Shown here piece after piece: positions 43,563-52,424 of a stretch of 64,000 nt of DNA (position 1 is its first letter; each line of letters starts with the position of its first letter). The DNA lies in the NCBI RefSeq assembly GCF_000682715.1, contig NZ_AWFH01000001.1, positions 248,001-312,000 of the forward strand, in the 5' to 3' direction. Below the pieces are notes generated by a model. The model was not told the origin of the DNA and searched no databases. It was given only the letters and a program-made list of their open reading frames with translations. Source of the DNA: Hyphomonas atlantica corrig. GTDB taxonomy: Bacteria; Pseudomonadota; Alphaproteobacteria; Caulobacterales; Hyphomonadaceae. The position numbers and the translations under genes are program-made.

Positions 43563-45653
43563 TCACTCCGCGGTCACAAGTCCAATCACAAGCTTTTGAG
43601 ACAGGATCTCCGGCAGGATTTCCGGCTCTGTCGCACCTGCCGGATACCAGAGGTACATCGGCACGCCTGCGCGCTGGCGACGCTTCAGCTCCTCGGCGAT
43701 GACCGGGTCCTTGCGGGTGAAATCCGCCACGAGGAAGGCCACGTCATTGGCGGCGAAGGCCTCCTGCACCGGCTTTGATTTCAGCGTGGTTGCCTTGTTC
43801 AGCTGGCAAGTGGCGCACCAGGTGGCGGTGAAGTCCACGAAGATCGGCCGGCCCTCTGCGGTGAGCTCTGCGATGCGCTCCGGGCTCCAGTCCTCGGTCT
43901 CGTACTTCTCGGCATATTGCGCGTTGCCCTGCCCCGCTGCGGTGGAGGAGTTCGCGGTCAGTGCAGGATAGACCATGCCGCCGACCACGGCGAGGGCCGC
44001 GAGGGATTTCGCAACCGCCCCGCTGCCGCGCTTTGCAAGCCATATTCCGAATGCGATCAATGTACCGCCCGCCACGGTCCAGGCCACAGCAGCCGGGCCG
44101 GACACCGCGCCGAGGGTCCAGAGCAGCGCTGCCGCCGTCAGGAACATCGGGAAGGCGAAGAATTGTTTCAGCGTCTCCATCCAGCGGCCAGGCTTTGGCA
44201 ACAGGCGCGACAGGCCCGGCACGAAGCTGAGCACCAGGTATGGCAGCGCCAGGCCGAAGCCCATTGCCAGAAAGACGACCATCACCGACAGCGCCGGCCG
44301 GTCCAGCACTGCACCCAGCGCTGCGCCGAGGAACGGCCCGATGCAGGGCGCGCCAACAATGGCCGCCAGAACGCCGGTAAAGAATGCACCCATGGAGCCG
44401 CTGCGCGAGGCCAGGCTGTTGCCCGTATTCTGAATGGACGTGCCGAGCTCGAACATTCCGAGCAACCAGAGCCCGATCACGAACATGATCAGGGTCAGGA
44501 CGGCCACGGTCGGGCCGTTCTGCAGCTGGAAGCCCAGATTGGCCGTACCGGTTGCCTCCCGGATGGCGATGATCGCCGCGGCGAGTGCTGCGAACGACAG
44601 CAACACGCCTGCTGTGTACCAGAGGCCATGACTGCGCACTTCACTCTGATGGCCCGAAGAGACGGCATGGACCATGCCCATTGCCTTGATCGACAGGACC
44701 GGCAACACACACGGCATCAGATTGAGGATCAATCCACCGAGCACCGCCGCAAGGGCCAGACCGATCAGGCTTTTTCCGCCACCTGAATATGCAGGCCGCG
44801 CGGCAATTCCGGCCGTATTCTCGAACACCTCCCCCTGCTCCGCAGAAATCGTGTAGCCGGTGCGCTCGCCGTCCTTGGTCTCTACCACGATGATGCCATC
44901 AAGCGTTCCATCGAGGCTGGCATCCGCTGGCGTCAGGCTGAGCGTTGCGCCGTCTCTGCCAAAGCTGAGCGGTTGGTCGGCGGGGTGGCTGATTTCATGC
45001 GCAAACGGATAGAATCGGATGTCGGCATTCTCTTCAAATCCGCCATCCGTTTTCAGGCTGAGTTTCCACGGCGCGCTCGCGGTGTGGATGCGGGCCTCCC
45101 CGTCGAAGTCACGCGGAGCCTTGGCCACCCATTCGCCAATCAGGGTGCCATGTTCGACATGCGGATCACTGCCGCCCACTGGCAGAGTGAGACTGACTTC
45201 TGCCGTCTCCGGAATACAGATTTCCTCGCAAATCAGATAATCGGCCAGAAGGTTGAGCTGGACGCTGCCCTCGGCGTCGGCCGGAACGGTCAGGGGAAAT
45301 GGCAGGACCAGGCGGGCATCATAGCCATAATCCATGATCTCCCCCTCCACCACTGGAAGCAGGTGTGGAATGGGCCAGACAAAGTCGCCAAGATGTTCAT
45401 CTGAAATCGAGCTGCCATCCAGCACGTCGACGAGCGGCGGCAGGCCGGCATCGCCCGCATTGCGCCAATAGACGTGCCAGCCCTCATCAAGATCCATTTT
45501 CAACGCGACATAGAGCGTATCGCCCGGCTCGACGCTTTCCCGCTCTGCGATCAGTTCGACCAGGGCGCGGCCACCATCCACAGCCTGCGCATTGGCGCTT
45601 GGCACATACGCCATGAACAGGGCGACAAAAGACAGGAAGAACGCTCGAAGCAT
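43563..45653 (-). CDS. DsbD-like thiol:disulfide interchange protein
   Basis: 696 residues from ATG 45653 (a signal peptide MLRAFFLSFVALFMAYVP follows it; the longer frame hides the signal). An N-terminal DsbD-alpha/DsbC-like periplasmic domain (LLADYLICEEICIPETA with a Cys pair) is followed by eight membrane helices with PCVLPVLSIKAMG and GAPCIGPFLGAALG, each carrying a conserved Cys, and a C-terminal thioredoxin domain with CATC near residue 610 (ATWCATCQLN). It carries electrons from cytoplasmic thioredoxin to periplasmic partners, here probably the neighbouring redoxin. Confidence 0.92.
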   Translation of the reverse strand: MLRAFFLSFVALFMAYVPSANAQAVDGGRALVELIAERESVEPGDTLYVALKMDLDEGWHVYWRNAGDAGLPPLVDVLDGSSISDEHLGDFVWPIPHLLPVVEGEIMDYGYDARLVLPFPLTVPADAEGSVQLNLLADYLICEEICIPETAEVSLTLPVGGSDPHVEHGTLIGEWVAKAPRDFDGEARIHTASAPWKLSLKTDGGFEENADIRFYPFAHEISHPADQPLSFGRDGATLSLTPADASLDGTLDGIIVVETKDGERTGYTISAEQGEVFENTAGIAARPAYSGGGKSLIGLALAAVLGGLILNLMPCVLPVLSIKAMGMVHAVSSGHQSEVRSHGLWYTAGVLLSFAALAAAIIAIREATGTANLGFQLQNGPTVAVLTLIMFVIGLWLLGMFELGTSIQNTGNSLASRSGSMGAFFTGVLAAIVGAPCIGPFLGAALGAVLDRPALSVMVVFLAMGFGLALPYLVLSFVPGLSRLLPKPGRWMETLKQFFAFPMFLTAAALLWTLGAVSGPAAVAWTVAGGTLIAFGIWLAKRGSGAVAKSLAALAVVGGMVYPALTANSSTAAGQGNAQYAEKYETEDWSPERIAELTAEGRPIFVDFTATWCATCQLNKATTLKSKPVQEAFAANDVAFLVADFTRKDPVIAEELKRRQRAGVPMYLWYPAGATEPEILPEILSQKLVIGLVTAE

Positions 45654-45764
45654 GCGGAAACCTTGAGGCAAGTTGATTACAAGCTCGCCCATATGCCCGC
45701 TATTCGCCGCGGGATGAAGGGCCTCGCCGAATCGTGATCACGTGGTGAGCCGTTAAGCGCCAAC

Positions 45765-45796
45765 AAAAAAGGCGGTCCCGCCCAAGCGGAACCGCC
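45765..45796 (-). terminator. intrinsic terminator of the SapC gene
   Basis: GGCGGTCCCGC (45771-45781) and GCGGAACCGCC (45786-45796) form an 11-position stem with one mismatch and loop of four; on the minus strand it is followed by six T (45765-45770), 26 bases after the sapC-like stop. Confidence 0.88.
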
Positions 45797-45821
45797 GTTC
45801 GAATTGCATGCCTGACAGGCC

Positions 45822-46643
45822 TTAGTTCACCGGCGCAGCAGCCGGCTGAGCCTGAGCAGCAGACTGGATGCGGACAGCGCGCTGGATCACGTTCTGCCAG
45901 TTCATCAGCGAGATCAGGTGGGCGTAGATCGCACCGAGCGCGCCATTGTCACGCAGCTCGATGAATTTCTCGGCTGGCAGCGCGTTCAGTTTTTCCTCGG
46001 AAACGGCCCAGTAATCGGCGATTTTCTGTTGAGCGCCCATTTCGTTGCCCTGCGCGTCGCGCGGCTGGAAGGAAACGGTTTTCTGCTCGAACAGGTCAAG
46101 ATCACCCAGGATCTTGCCGAATTCCGCGGTGGCCTGACGCTGGCGCTCGAATTCCTTACAGAATTCAATCGCGTCATTCGTGAACTTGCTTGGCTGGCCA
46201 TTTTCGAAGAACGGCACTTCCGGCTGGTTGGTCACCATCGGCGCGGAGCGGTCGACACACAGGATCAGGCGGTCAGAGCCTTCATCAGCCGCGAACACGA
46301 ACGGGTAACGGCGCACGAATGCCGGAACGTAATGGTCGTCAGCAACGAAGCCCTTGTCATCAACGAACAAATTCTGGCCCTGACGAATGCCCATCACAGC
46401 GACAGGAGTACGGTCATCGCCGACAAAGATCAGTGGAAAGAAGCTGGCGGCACGGCCAAATTCCGATACGGTGACCGGAACAGCGTGGGATTCCCGCAGG
46501 AAGGCGAAAGGCTGATCGATTTGTTTGACGCCCAGGCCCGCATGCGCTTCAGCAGACAGCGGCTGAGGCTGCTTGTAGAACATGACATTACCGGTGAGGC
46601 TTGGCTGACCGCCGACTGGCGGGTTTGCAGGTGTTGTGTTCAC
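45822..46643 (-). CDS. SapC family protein
   Basis: 273 residues from a GTG start with GGGAG upstream. The pattern FLRESHAVPVTVSEFGRAASFFPLIF, then VMGIRQGQNLFVDDKG, YVPAFVRRYPFVFA and CVDRSAPM, matches pfam SapC, named after the S-layer operon of Campylobacter and common in Caulobacter-like bacteria. No signal peptide is seen, so it is probably cytoplasmic. The role is unclear; in several alphaproteobacteria it sits near TonB receptors, tryptophan halogenases or cupins, none of which is here. Well-defined single gene with its own promoter and terminator. Confidence 0.92.
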   Translation of the reverse strand: MNTTPANPPVGGQPSLTGNVMFYKQPQPLSAEAHAGLGVKQIDQPFAFLRESHAVPVTVSEFGRAASFFPLIFVGDDRTPVAVMGIRQGQNLFVDDKGFVADDHYVPAFVRRYPFVFAADEGSDRLILCVDRSAPMVTNQPEVPFFENGQPSKFTNDAIEFCKEFERQRQATAEFGKILGDLDLFEQKTVSFQPRDAQGNEMGAQQKIADYWAVSEEKLNALPAEKFIELRDNGALGAIYAHLISLMNWQNVIQRAVRIQSAAQAQPAAAPVN

Positions 46644-46671
46644 GTTGGAGACTCCCGAAATTGTTGACGGA

Positions 46672-46700
46672 TCGTTACCGGAAATAGGCTTGTGTCACAA
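46672..46700 (-). promoter_or_regulatory. possible promoter of the SapC gene
   Basis: On the minus strand TTGTGA (46695-46700) and TAACGA (46672-46677) are 17 bases apart, 29 bases before the start codon. The region also must hold the promoter of the divergent DUF885 gene. Confidence 0.35.
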
Positions 46701-46748
46701 CACCCGAATCAGGGCGAACTACAGTCAGAAAAAGGTCATGTTTCTCGA

Positions 46749-48635
46749 ATGTTTTTCCCATTTGCGCTGACGATCCGAACTGTTGCACGCACTGCACTTG
46801 GTGGCGTTGCAATCGCTGCCTTCCTGACGGCCTGCGCGCCTGCCGTCGACGATTCCGGCACGCCGCGCAGGATCGCCCGCGAAGTGGATGAGTTGCTCAC
46901 GTCCATCGCCCGAAACGAGTTGGCCGATGATCCTGAACTGGCGACACGACTCGGCCTCACCGAATCCTCGACCGGATACCGCTTCAATGCCTATCTCACG
47001 GATCGTTCTCAGGCGGCCTATGAGCGGATGCGGGTCAAGCGGCTGGAAACGCTGGAGGCCCTGCTCGCCGCCCCCCGACCGGCCGAGGGCGGTACCCAAT
47101 CTCGACACCTGATCACCGTAACCCAGGCCTACCGCACGGCAGAGTCGCTGTTCGTATCGGGGCACGGCCAGACGGGGCTGGGCCAGGCCTTTCCCTATGT
47201 CGCAGACCATATGCGCGGTGCCTATATCGATGTGCCAGACCTGCTGACCGGGGCACACCCATTCAACACGGCGCAGGATGCCCGCGATTACGTCACTCGC
47301 CTGTCCCAATTGCCCGGTGCATTGCAGGATGAACGCCGCCGCCTGCAGGCAGACGCCCGGGCCGGAATCGTGCCGCCCGTTTTTGTGCTGGACCGGATGC
47401 AGACCCTTGCAGAAACGATTGGGGCCGGCCCCGCCGAGACACATTTGCTTGTCACCACGTTCAACAATCTGGTGGCCGGGCCGGACGATCTGAGCCTTGA
47501 GGACGAAACGGAACTGGCGCAGCAGGTTGAAACGCTGATGCGGGAGGACGTGCTGCCCGCTTATGCGGAGTTTGCCGAAGCGCTTGAAACGCTGAAGGCA
47601 GACGCGCCGGAGGAGCCCGGCATCTGGCGATTGCCAGACGGCGACGCCTATTATGATACCGCGCTTGCCGCCTACACGGATGAAGGCATCACGCCTGAAG
47701 CGTTGCACGCCCAAGGGCTGCTTGAAGTAGAGCGGTTGACGGACGAACTGATGGCGGCGCTTGAGGCGCAGGAGTTGGTCGAGGGCACATTGGCAGACCG
47801 GCTGGAACTGCTGGCCCAACAGGAAGGTCAGCTCTACGAAGACACGCCGGAAGGCCGCGAGGCGCTGCTCGCAAGGATGCGGGATCATATGCGCAGGGCC
47901 GAAACAATCATGGCGAATGTCATGCCCGCCATGCCGGGAACGGGCGTGACCATTCGCGCGGTGCCGGAATTTCTCGAAGCGTCCGCGCCGTCTGCCTATT
48001 ACAGCGCGGCTCCGGCGAATGGCTCTGCGCCTGCGCAGTTTGAGATTAACCTGTCCAACATCAGCGACTGGCCAGACTTCATGCTGCCGACTCTGGTCTT
48101 CCATGAAACCATTCCGGGGCATCACCTGGAAAGTGCGCTGACGGCGGAATCCGCCAACCTGCCCCTGATCCGACAGATGGTATGGAATGTGGCCTATGGC
48201 GAAGGCTGGGCCGTCTACGGAGAAATTCTGTCTCAGGATATGGGCCTGTATGCAGACGATCCGCTTGGACGGATTGGCTTCCTGCAAGCCATGTTGTTTC
48301 GCGCGGCCCGGCTGGTGGCGGATACCGGAATGCACCGCTATCACTGGTCACGCGAGGATGCGATTGTCTATCTGGCCGAGACAACCGGACAGTCCCGGGA
48401 AGCGATGGCACACGAGGTCGACCGTTACGCTGTTTGGCCCGGCCAGGCCGCAGCCTATTGGGTCGGCGCGAAACGGATGCTGGACTTGCGCACCCGGTCA
48501 CAGATGGTGCTGGGTGATGATTTCAGCCTGCGCGAATTCCATGACGTGGTGCTGAGCGGCGGCCCACGCCCGCTTGCCCTGCTCGAAGATGATGTCGAAC
48601 GCTGGTACATCGCAAAACTGAACGCCGACCATTAG
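46749..48635 (+). CDS. DUF885 family lipoprotein, metallopeptidase-like
   Basis: 628 residues from ATG 46749; earlier in-frame starts precede a signal peptide and are rejected. MFFPFALTIRTVARTALGGV leads to lipobox LTAC, so it is a lipoprotein. DUF885 proteins have an all-helical fold resembling zinc carboxypeptidases, with the motif HETIPGHHLE near residue 452 that supplies metal ligands, followed by RQMVWNVAYGEGWAVYGEIL. It likely cleaves peptides in the periplasm, alongside the M1 enzyme elsewhere in this window. Divergent from the SapC gene. Confidence 0.9.
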   Translation: MFFPFALTIRTVARTALGGVAIAAFLTACAPAVDDSGTPRRIAREVDELLTSIARNELADDPELATRLGLTESSTGYRFNAYLTDRSQAAYERMRVKRLETLEALLAAPRPAEGGTQSRHLITVTQAYRTAESLFVSGHGQTGLGQAFPYVADHMRGAYIDVPDLLTGAHPFNTAQDARDYVTRLSQLPGALQDERRRLQADARAGIVPPVFVLDRMQTLAETIGAGPAETHLLVTTFNNLVAGPDDLSLEDETELAQQVETLMREDVLPAYAEFAEALETLKADAPEEPGIWRLPDGDAYYDTALAAYTDEGITPEALHAQGLLEVERLTDELMAALEAQELVEGTLADRLELLAQQEGQLYEDTPEGREALLARMRDHMRRAETIMANVMPAMPGTGVTIRAVPEFLEASAPSAYYSAAPANGSAPAQFEINLSNISDWPDFMLPTLVFHETIPGHHLESALTAESANLPLIRQMVWNVAYGEGWAVYGEILSQDMGLYADDPLGRIGFLQAMLFRAARLVADTGMHRYHWSREDAIVYLAETTGQSREAMAHEVDRYAVWPGQAAAYWVGAKRMLDLRTRSQMVLGDDFSLREFHDVVLSGGPRPLALLEDDVERWYIAKLNADH

Positions 48636-48729
48636 ACCCGTTGCCTCAAAGTATCCGGGCTTCGCCTTATTGACGCCATGACCGGCTTACCATTCTGTCA
48701 TCAGCAGGACGCAATGAGGAGGGACAATC

Positions 48730-50391
48730 ATGCAAATGCGCGGAAAAATTCTGGCCGGAGTGGCCGCAATCGCTGTATTGGCGGCTTGTACGTCACAAGA
48801 CATGGCCGAGGACACTGTGGCGCCCCCACCGCCTCCGCCGCCGCCCCCTCCCCCTGCTGTGGCCGCGATGGAAGCGCCGGTGGGCTTTGCCAAAATGGCG
48901 GGTGCACCTTCTCCGATCATGGTGCAGCCAGAGCCGGAATTCCGTGACAAGTACGATGATGTTGATCCGAACCCTGTCAAACTGGTCAGCGAAGAACCCG
49001 TTTCGACCTTTTCAATCGATGTCGACACCGCATCCTACGCGAATGTTCGCCGCTTTCTTGAAGATGGCGTATTGCCCCCAAAAGACGCGGTGCGCATCGA
49101 GGAATTGATCAATTATTTCGACTACACCTATCCGCAACCTGCAGACGGCGAAGCGCCATTCTCCACGCAGGTGAACCTCATGCCCTCGCCCTTCGCCGAA
49201 GGGCGTGAGCTGATGCAGATCGGCATTCAGGGCCGCGACATTGACCGCGATGCGCGCCCACCAATCAATTTGACGCTCCTGATGGATGTGTCCGGGTCCA
49301 TGTTCTCTGACGACAAGCTGCCCCTGGCAAAGCAGGCCATCAAGCTGATGCTGGAAGAGATGGAGCCAACCGACACAATTGCGATCGTGGTATATGCGGG
49401 CGCGGCCGGTGAGATCCTAGCGCCAACACAAGTTAGCGAAAAACGCAAGATCGTGGCGGCGCTGGAAGAATTGCGCGCAGGCGGATCAACTGCTGGCGGC
49501 GAAGGGCTGCGCCTTGCTTATTCCCTCGCCGAACAGGGCCTGAAGGAAGATGCGGTCAACCGGGTGATGCTGCTGACCGATGGCGATTTCAATGTCGGCA
49601 TTTCCGACCCGGAACAGCTGGAAGATTTCGTCTCCCGCAAGCGCGAGACGGGCATCTACCTGTCTGTGCTCGGTTTCGGACGCGGCAACTACAATGATGC
49701 AATGATGCAGAAGATTGCCCAGACCGGCAACGGCACGGCAGCCTACATCGATACATTGAGCGAAGCCCGGAAAGTTCTGGCCGACGATCTGTCCGGAAAC
49801 ATCTTTCCGATTGCGGATGACGTGAAAATCCAGGTCGAGTTCAATCCCGCCCGCGTCGCCGAATATCGCCTGATCGGATATGAAACGCGCCTGCTGGACC
49901 GCGAGGACTTCAACAATGACAAGGTAGATGCTGGCGATATCGGCGCAGGCACCAGTGTGACGGCGATCTATGAGATCACGCCGGTCGGCTCCGACGCGAC
50001 CCAGATCGATCCGCTCCGCTACGGCGACAATGATACGAGCAAGGCTGAGCCGTCCGGTGAGTACGCCTATGTTAAACTGCGCTACAAGGCGCCGGGTGAG
50101 GACTCTTCTACCCTGCTGGAGCGCGCGGTCACTGGCTCGGATCGTGTAGATAGTGTCGACGACGCCCCGCAATGGGCGCGCTTTGCCACGGCCGTCGCGG
50201 GCTATGGTGAAATGCTGAAAGGTGGCGAGGCCCTCGGCACCGGGTTCGGCTGGGAGAGTATCCGGAACCTGGCGAATGGCGCCAAGGGCCCTGACGAATT
50301 CGGGTATCGCGCAGAGTTTGTGCAGCTGACCCGGCTTGCAGAGACGGCCGAGGCTCAGGCCGCCCTGCGCCAGCAGAGTCAGGAAGAATAG
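48730..50391 (+). CDS. VWA domain lipoprotein (YfbK type)
   Basis: 553 residues with GAGGAGGGAC before the ATG. Signal MQMRGKILAGVAAIAVLAAC gives lipobox LAAC. A run of eleven Pro (about residues 34-44) forms a stiff linker. A YfbK N-terminal region (STFSIDVDTASYANVRRFLE) precedes the VWA domain with an intact MIDAS: Asp186-x-Ser188-x-Ser190. The C-terminal DUF3520-like part ends near residue 545. The protein binds a divalent metal and protein partners at the envelope; ligand unknown. Not linked to the MoxR operon at 31-38 kb but related in domain type. Confidence 0.9.
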   Translation: MQMRGKILAGVAAIAVLAACTSQDMAEDTVAPPPPPPPPPPPAVAAMEAPVGFAKMAGAPSPIMVQPEPEFRDKYDDVDPNPVKLVSEEPVSTFSIDVDTASYANVRRFLEDGVLPPKDAVRIEELINYFDYTYPQPADGEAPFSTQVNLMPSPFAEGRELMQIGIQGRDIDRDARPPINLTLLMDVSGSMFSDDKLPLAKQAIKLMLEEMEPTDTIAIVVYAGAAGEILAPTQVSEKRKIVAALEELRAGGSTAGGEGLRLAYSLAEQGLKEDAVNRVMLLTDGDFNVGISDPEQLEDFVSRKRETGIYLSVLGFGRGNYNDAMMQKIAQTGNGTAAYIDTLSEARKVLADDLSGNIFPIADDVKIQVEFNPARVAEYRLIGYETRLLDREDFNNDKVDAGDIGAGTSVTAIYEITPVGSDATQIDPLRYGDNDTSKAEPSGEYAYVKLRYKAPGEDSSTLLERAVTGSDRVDSVDDAPQWARFATAVAGYGEMLKGGEALGTGFGWESIRNLANGAKGPDEFGYRAEFVQLTRLAETAEAQAALRQQSQEE

Positions 50392-50392
50392 A

Positions 50393-50740
50393 TCAAGCTG
50401 CGATTGGCGCGTCTTCGGCCCGGCTGCGATCCGACATGCAGACCGGGCTGAAGCCGGCCTCAATATCATCGACCATTACGCGGCGCGTTCTGGCATCAAA
50501 CTCCGTCGCCAGGAATACCGCCCGCGCGCCATAGCGCTCGGCATCGGCCAATGCCCAGATCGGCTGAACGTCATTCGGCTTACCGGACAGCTCAATCGTG
50601 CGGATGATGCGCCATCCATATGTGTCGGGCGCTGCGAAGATTGCCACGCCCGCCGTGCGCGCCCAAGGCGCATCCAGGGGAACCCGTTTGAAATCCCAGG
50701 CTTTGCCTGACCGTCCCCGAAACCTTACGTCGATACCCAT
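50393..50740 (-). CDS. hypothetical protein
   Basis: 115 residues from ATG 50740, chosen for GGAG eight bases upstream; ATG 50746 is too close to that site. The sequence MGIDVRFRGRSGKAWDFKRV followed by GWRIIRTIELSGKP and ALADAERYGARAVFLATEF suggests a small alpha/beta domain without signal or membrane segment. I do not recognise it; codon use is like neighbouring genes. It is convergent with the VWA gene, one base apart. Confidence 0.6.
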   Translation of the reverse strand: MGIDVRFRGRSGKAWDFKRVPLDAPWARTAGVAIFAAPDTYGWRIIRTIELSGKPNDVQPIWALADAERYGARAVFLATEFDARTRRVMVDDIEAGFSPVCMSDRSRAEDAPIAA

Positions 50741-50836
50741 GTTCATGCTCCGTTCCAATGAGCATGTTCCTATAATGTTCCACAACGTTCCGCAAGAAAT
50801 TTTTAGTTAACAGCGCATTAACGTATTCGGTCGAAT

Positions 50837-51172
50837 TCAATCGATGACGCGAAAGCGGCTACGGTCGAACACTTTCAGCACCTGCGCCAATTCACGCCCT
50901 CGCCGCAGAACCTGTCCGGCCTGTCCGTAGACGACATATTGGCCCTGCATATTGGCCAGATGGGGCTGTTTCTCGATGCGCCATGTGGGATTTTCCGCGT
51001 GTCGCCTGAAAATGGCAAAGATCGCGACATCCTTGTGCATTCCGATCGCATAGTCTCTTGCTTCCCCCGCCATGACGAGACGGCCATAGACATCGAGAAT
51101 CGGTTGAAGCTCTGTCTTGTGGAAAGCGATTCGCGGTTCCGGCGGTGAAATCCGGTGGGTATTTTCTGCCAT
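50837..51172 (-). CDS. DUF2794 family protein
   Basis: 111 residues. FHKTELQPILDVYGRLVMAGEARDYAIGM, FAIFRRHAENPTWRIEKQPH and LRRGRELAQVLKVFDRSRFR are the three conserved blocks of DUF2794 (only their ends are essential: YGRLVMAGE, RIEKQP, GRELAQVL), a small alphaproteobacterial cytoplasmic family of unknown role. Complete length. It lies 97 bases upstream-side of the hypothetical gene on the same strand. Confidence 0.88.
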   Translation of the reverse strand: MAENTHRISPPEPRIAFHKTELQPILDVYGRLVMAGEARDYAIGMHKDVAIFAIFRRHAENPTWRIEKQPHLANMQGQYVVYGQAGQVLRRGRELAQVLKVFDRSRFRVID

Positions 51173-51288
51173 TTTTCCCTTTCTGGTTTCTCCTGTGACG
51201 CGAAAAGGTGGCCGGTAAGCTCGCCTAAACGCAATTTAATGGAAATCCCGCCCGATTTAGGCAGATTTGCCATGTTTCCGCCTTGCGT

Positions 51289-51376
51289 CCGCCCCCGACG
51301 ACAATCATCTTCTAATTGTCGGGCGGAGGTGTTCAGCAGACACCCCGGACCCATCAGCCCCCCCAGCCCCCTGGGG
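51289..51376. other. three consecutive hairpins in a 252-base gene-free space
   Basis: Between DUF2794 and COQ9 (51173-51424) no gene is visible. CCGCCC (51289-51294) and GACAAT (51300-51305) pair with ATTGTCGGGCGG (51315-51326) around a five-base bulge; GGTGT/ACACC form a hairpin at 51328-51344; CCCCAG/CTGGGG form one at 51361-51376, followed on the + strand by GCGTTTGTT. This could be a small RNA on the + strand or a leader of DUF2794 on the minus strand; neither is proved. Confidence 0.35.
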
Positions 51377-51424
51377 CGTTTGTTCAGCCTCTGTCCGACA
51401 TCTCATCCTTCACTGCCATCTCAG

Positions 51425-52060
51425 CTACGCGTTTCTGGACCTATTGGGCCGCGAGACGGGCAATGCGTCAAGCAATGGCTTGGCGAAACGACCGATATTC
51501 CGGCCAATGCCCGAAGCAAGTTTCAGGCGGCGATCAATGTAGGCGTCGAGATCCTCGTCCAATGGCTGATCCAGCCAGTACATTACGATGGGCGGAATCA
51601 CGGCAGCCAAAAGGCCCCGCTTGGAATAGCGATTATAGTCTTCTGCCGTGTCGCCAGCCTCTTCCCAGACCATATCTGCCACGCGCCAGGTACGCTGCGC
51701 CGCTGGCAATGCGCCCCACGGCAACAGGCCACGCACCGCGGCCCGCCTTACGGCTTCGCGGTCTGGCTCCAGCGCGGCAAGCCACGCCTTCACCCCGGCC
51801 TTGACCCGGCCCGGCGTGTTCAGGGCCGAATGATCCTCCGCCGCCAGCGTTGCGCGCGCCGCCTGCCCTGCTCGCTCGAAAAAGGCGTCAATCAGGTCTG
51901 AGATGCCATTTGGCGCGGCCAACGCCTGCTTGCCCTCGCTGAGGCCGGCACGCTGAGCCGCAGCCTCGGCGGCGGCGTCCGTCCAGCCATCAAACGGCAC
52001 ATCGGGCAACAGGGCATCCAGCCAGCGGAACCGTAGTGTTTCTGACGGCGATGATGACAT
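51425..52060 (-). CDS. COQ9 family protein
   Basis: 211 residues. LRFRWLDALLPDVPFDGWTD, TWRVADMVWEEAGDTAEDYN and YSKRGLLAAVIPPIVMYWLD are typical of COQ9, a TetR-like fold that lost its DNA-binding role and instead binds lipids and supports COQ7-type hydroxylation in ubiquinone synthesis. The start is ATG 52060 with GAGG upstream. The gene is divergent from rpsU, a pairing often seen in alphaproteobacteria. Confidence 0.92.
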   Translation of the reverse strand: MSSSPSETLRFRWLDALLPDVPFDGWTDAAAEAAAQRAGLSEGKQALAAPNGISDLIDAFFERAGQAARATLAAEDHSALNTPGRVKAGVKAWLAALEPDREAVRRAAVRGLLPWGALPAAQRTWRVADMVWEEAGDTAEDYNRYSKRGLLAAVIPPIVMYWLDQPLDEDLDAYIDRRLKLASGIGRNIGRFAKPLLDALPVSRPNRSRNA

Positions 52061-52085
52061 AACTGAACCTCATGGCTTTAAGGGC

Positions 52086-52115
52086 TTGGCCAATGGGCCG
52101 GACCCGTGATATAGG
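52086..52115 (+). promoter_or_regulatory. possible rpsU promoter
   Basis: TTGGCC (52086-52091) and TATAGG (52110-52115) are 18 bases apart in the divergent COQ9-rpsU region. Transcription from about 52122 would give a 66-base leader containing the GGGGCGACGCCCC hairpin (52155-52167). Confidence 0.45.
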
Positions 52116-52187
52116 CGCCGCTTCCGAGGTCTGTAGGCCTCAACCGAAATGCATCGGGGCGACGCCCCCAACGAATGGAGAAGAACA

Positions 52188-52397
52188 ATCGTACAGATCG
52201 TCGTCCGCGATAACAATGTCGAGCAGGCTCTGCGCGCACTGAAGAAAAAGATGCAGCGCGAAGGCATGTTCCGGGAAATGAAGGCCCGTCAGTACTTCGA
52301 AAAGCCATCCGAGAAGAAAGCCCGTCAGCGCGCTGAAGCGGTTCGCCGCGCCCGCAAACTGGCTCGCAAGCGCGCCCAGCGCGAAGGTCTGGTATAG
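52188..52397 (+). CDS. rpsU: 30S ribosomal protein S21 with apparent AUC start
   Basis: 69 residues. [20 protein letters not shown] and the basic C-terminus [17 protein letters not shown] identify S21, of normal alphaproteobacterial length. S21 normally starts Met-Val-Gln; here the codon in that place is ATC (52188-52190), directly before GTA-CAG, with GGAG seven bases upstream. The only in-frame ATG is 13 codons earlier (52149) and would run through a hairpin with a non-conserved leader. An AUC start, as known for a few genes such as infC with rare codons, is the simplest reading; a sequence error (ATG to ATC) cannot be excluded. Confidence 0.92.
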   Translation: MVQIVVRDNNVEQALRALKKKMQREGMFREMKARQYFEKPSEKKARQRAEAVRRARKLARKRAQREGLV

Positions 52398-52424
52398 ACC
52401 CGGCTTCCGGATAACCGGTTAAAT

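Noticed and set aside
46725-48344. 539-codon open frame opposite the DUF885 gene
   Set aside because: Antisense artefact; the + strand product has a signal peptide and family motifs along its full length.
48670-48698. TTGACG followed by TTCTGT as promoter of the VWA gene
   Set aside because: The -10 part is too poor to call.
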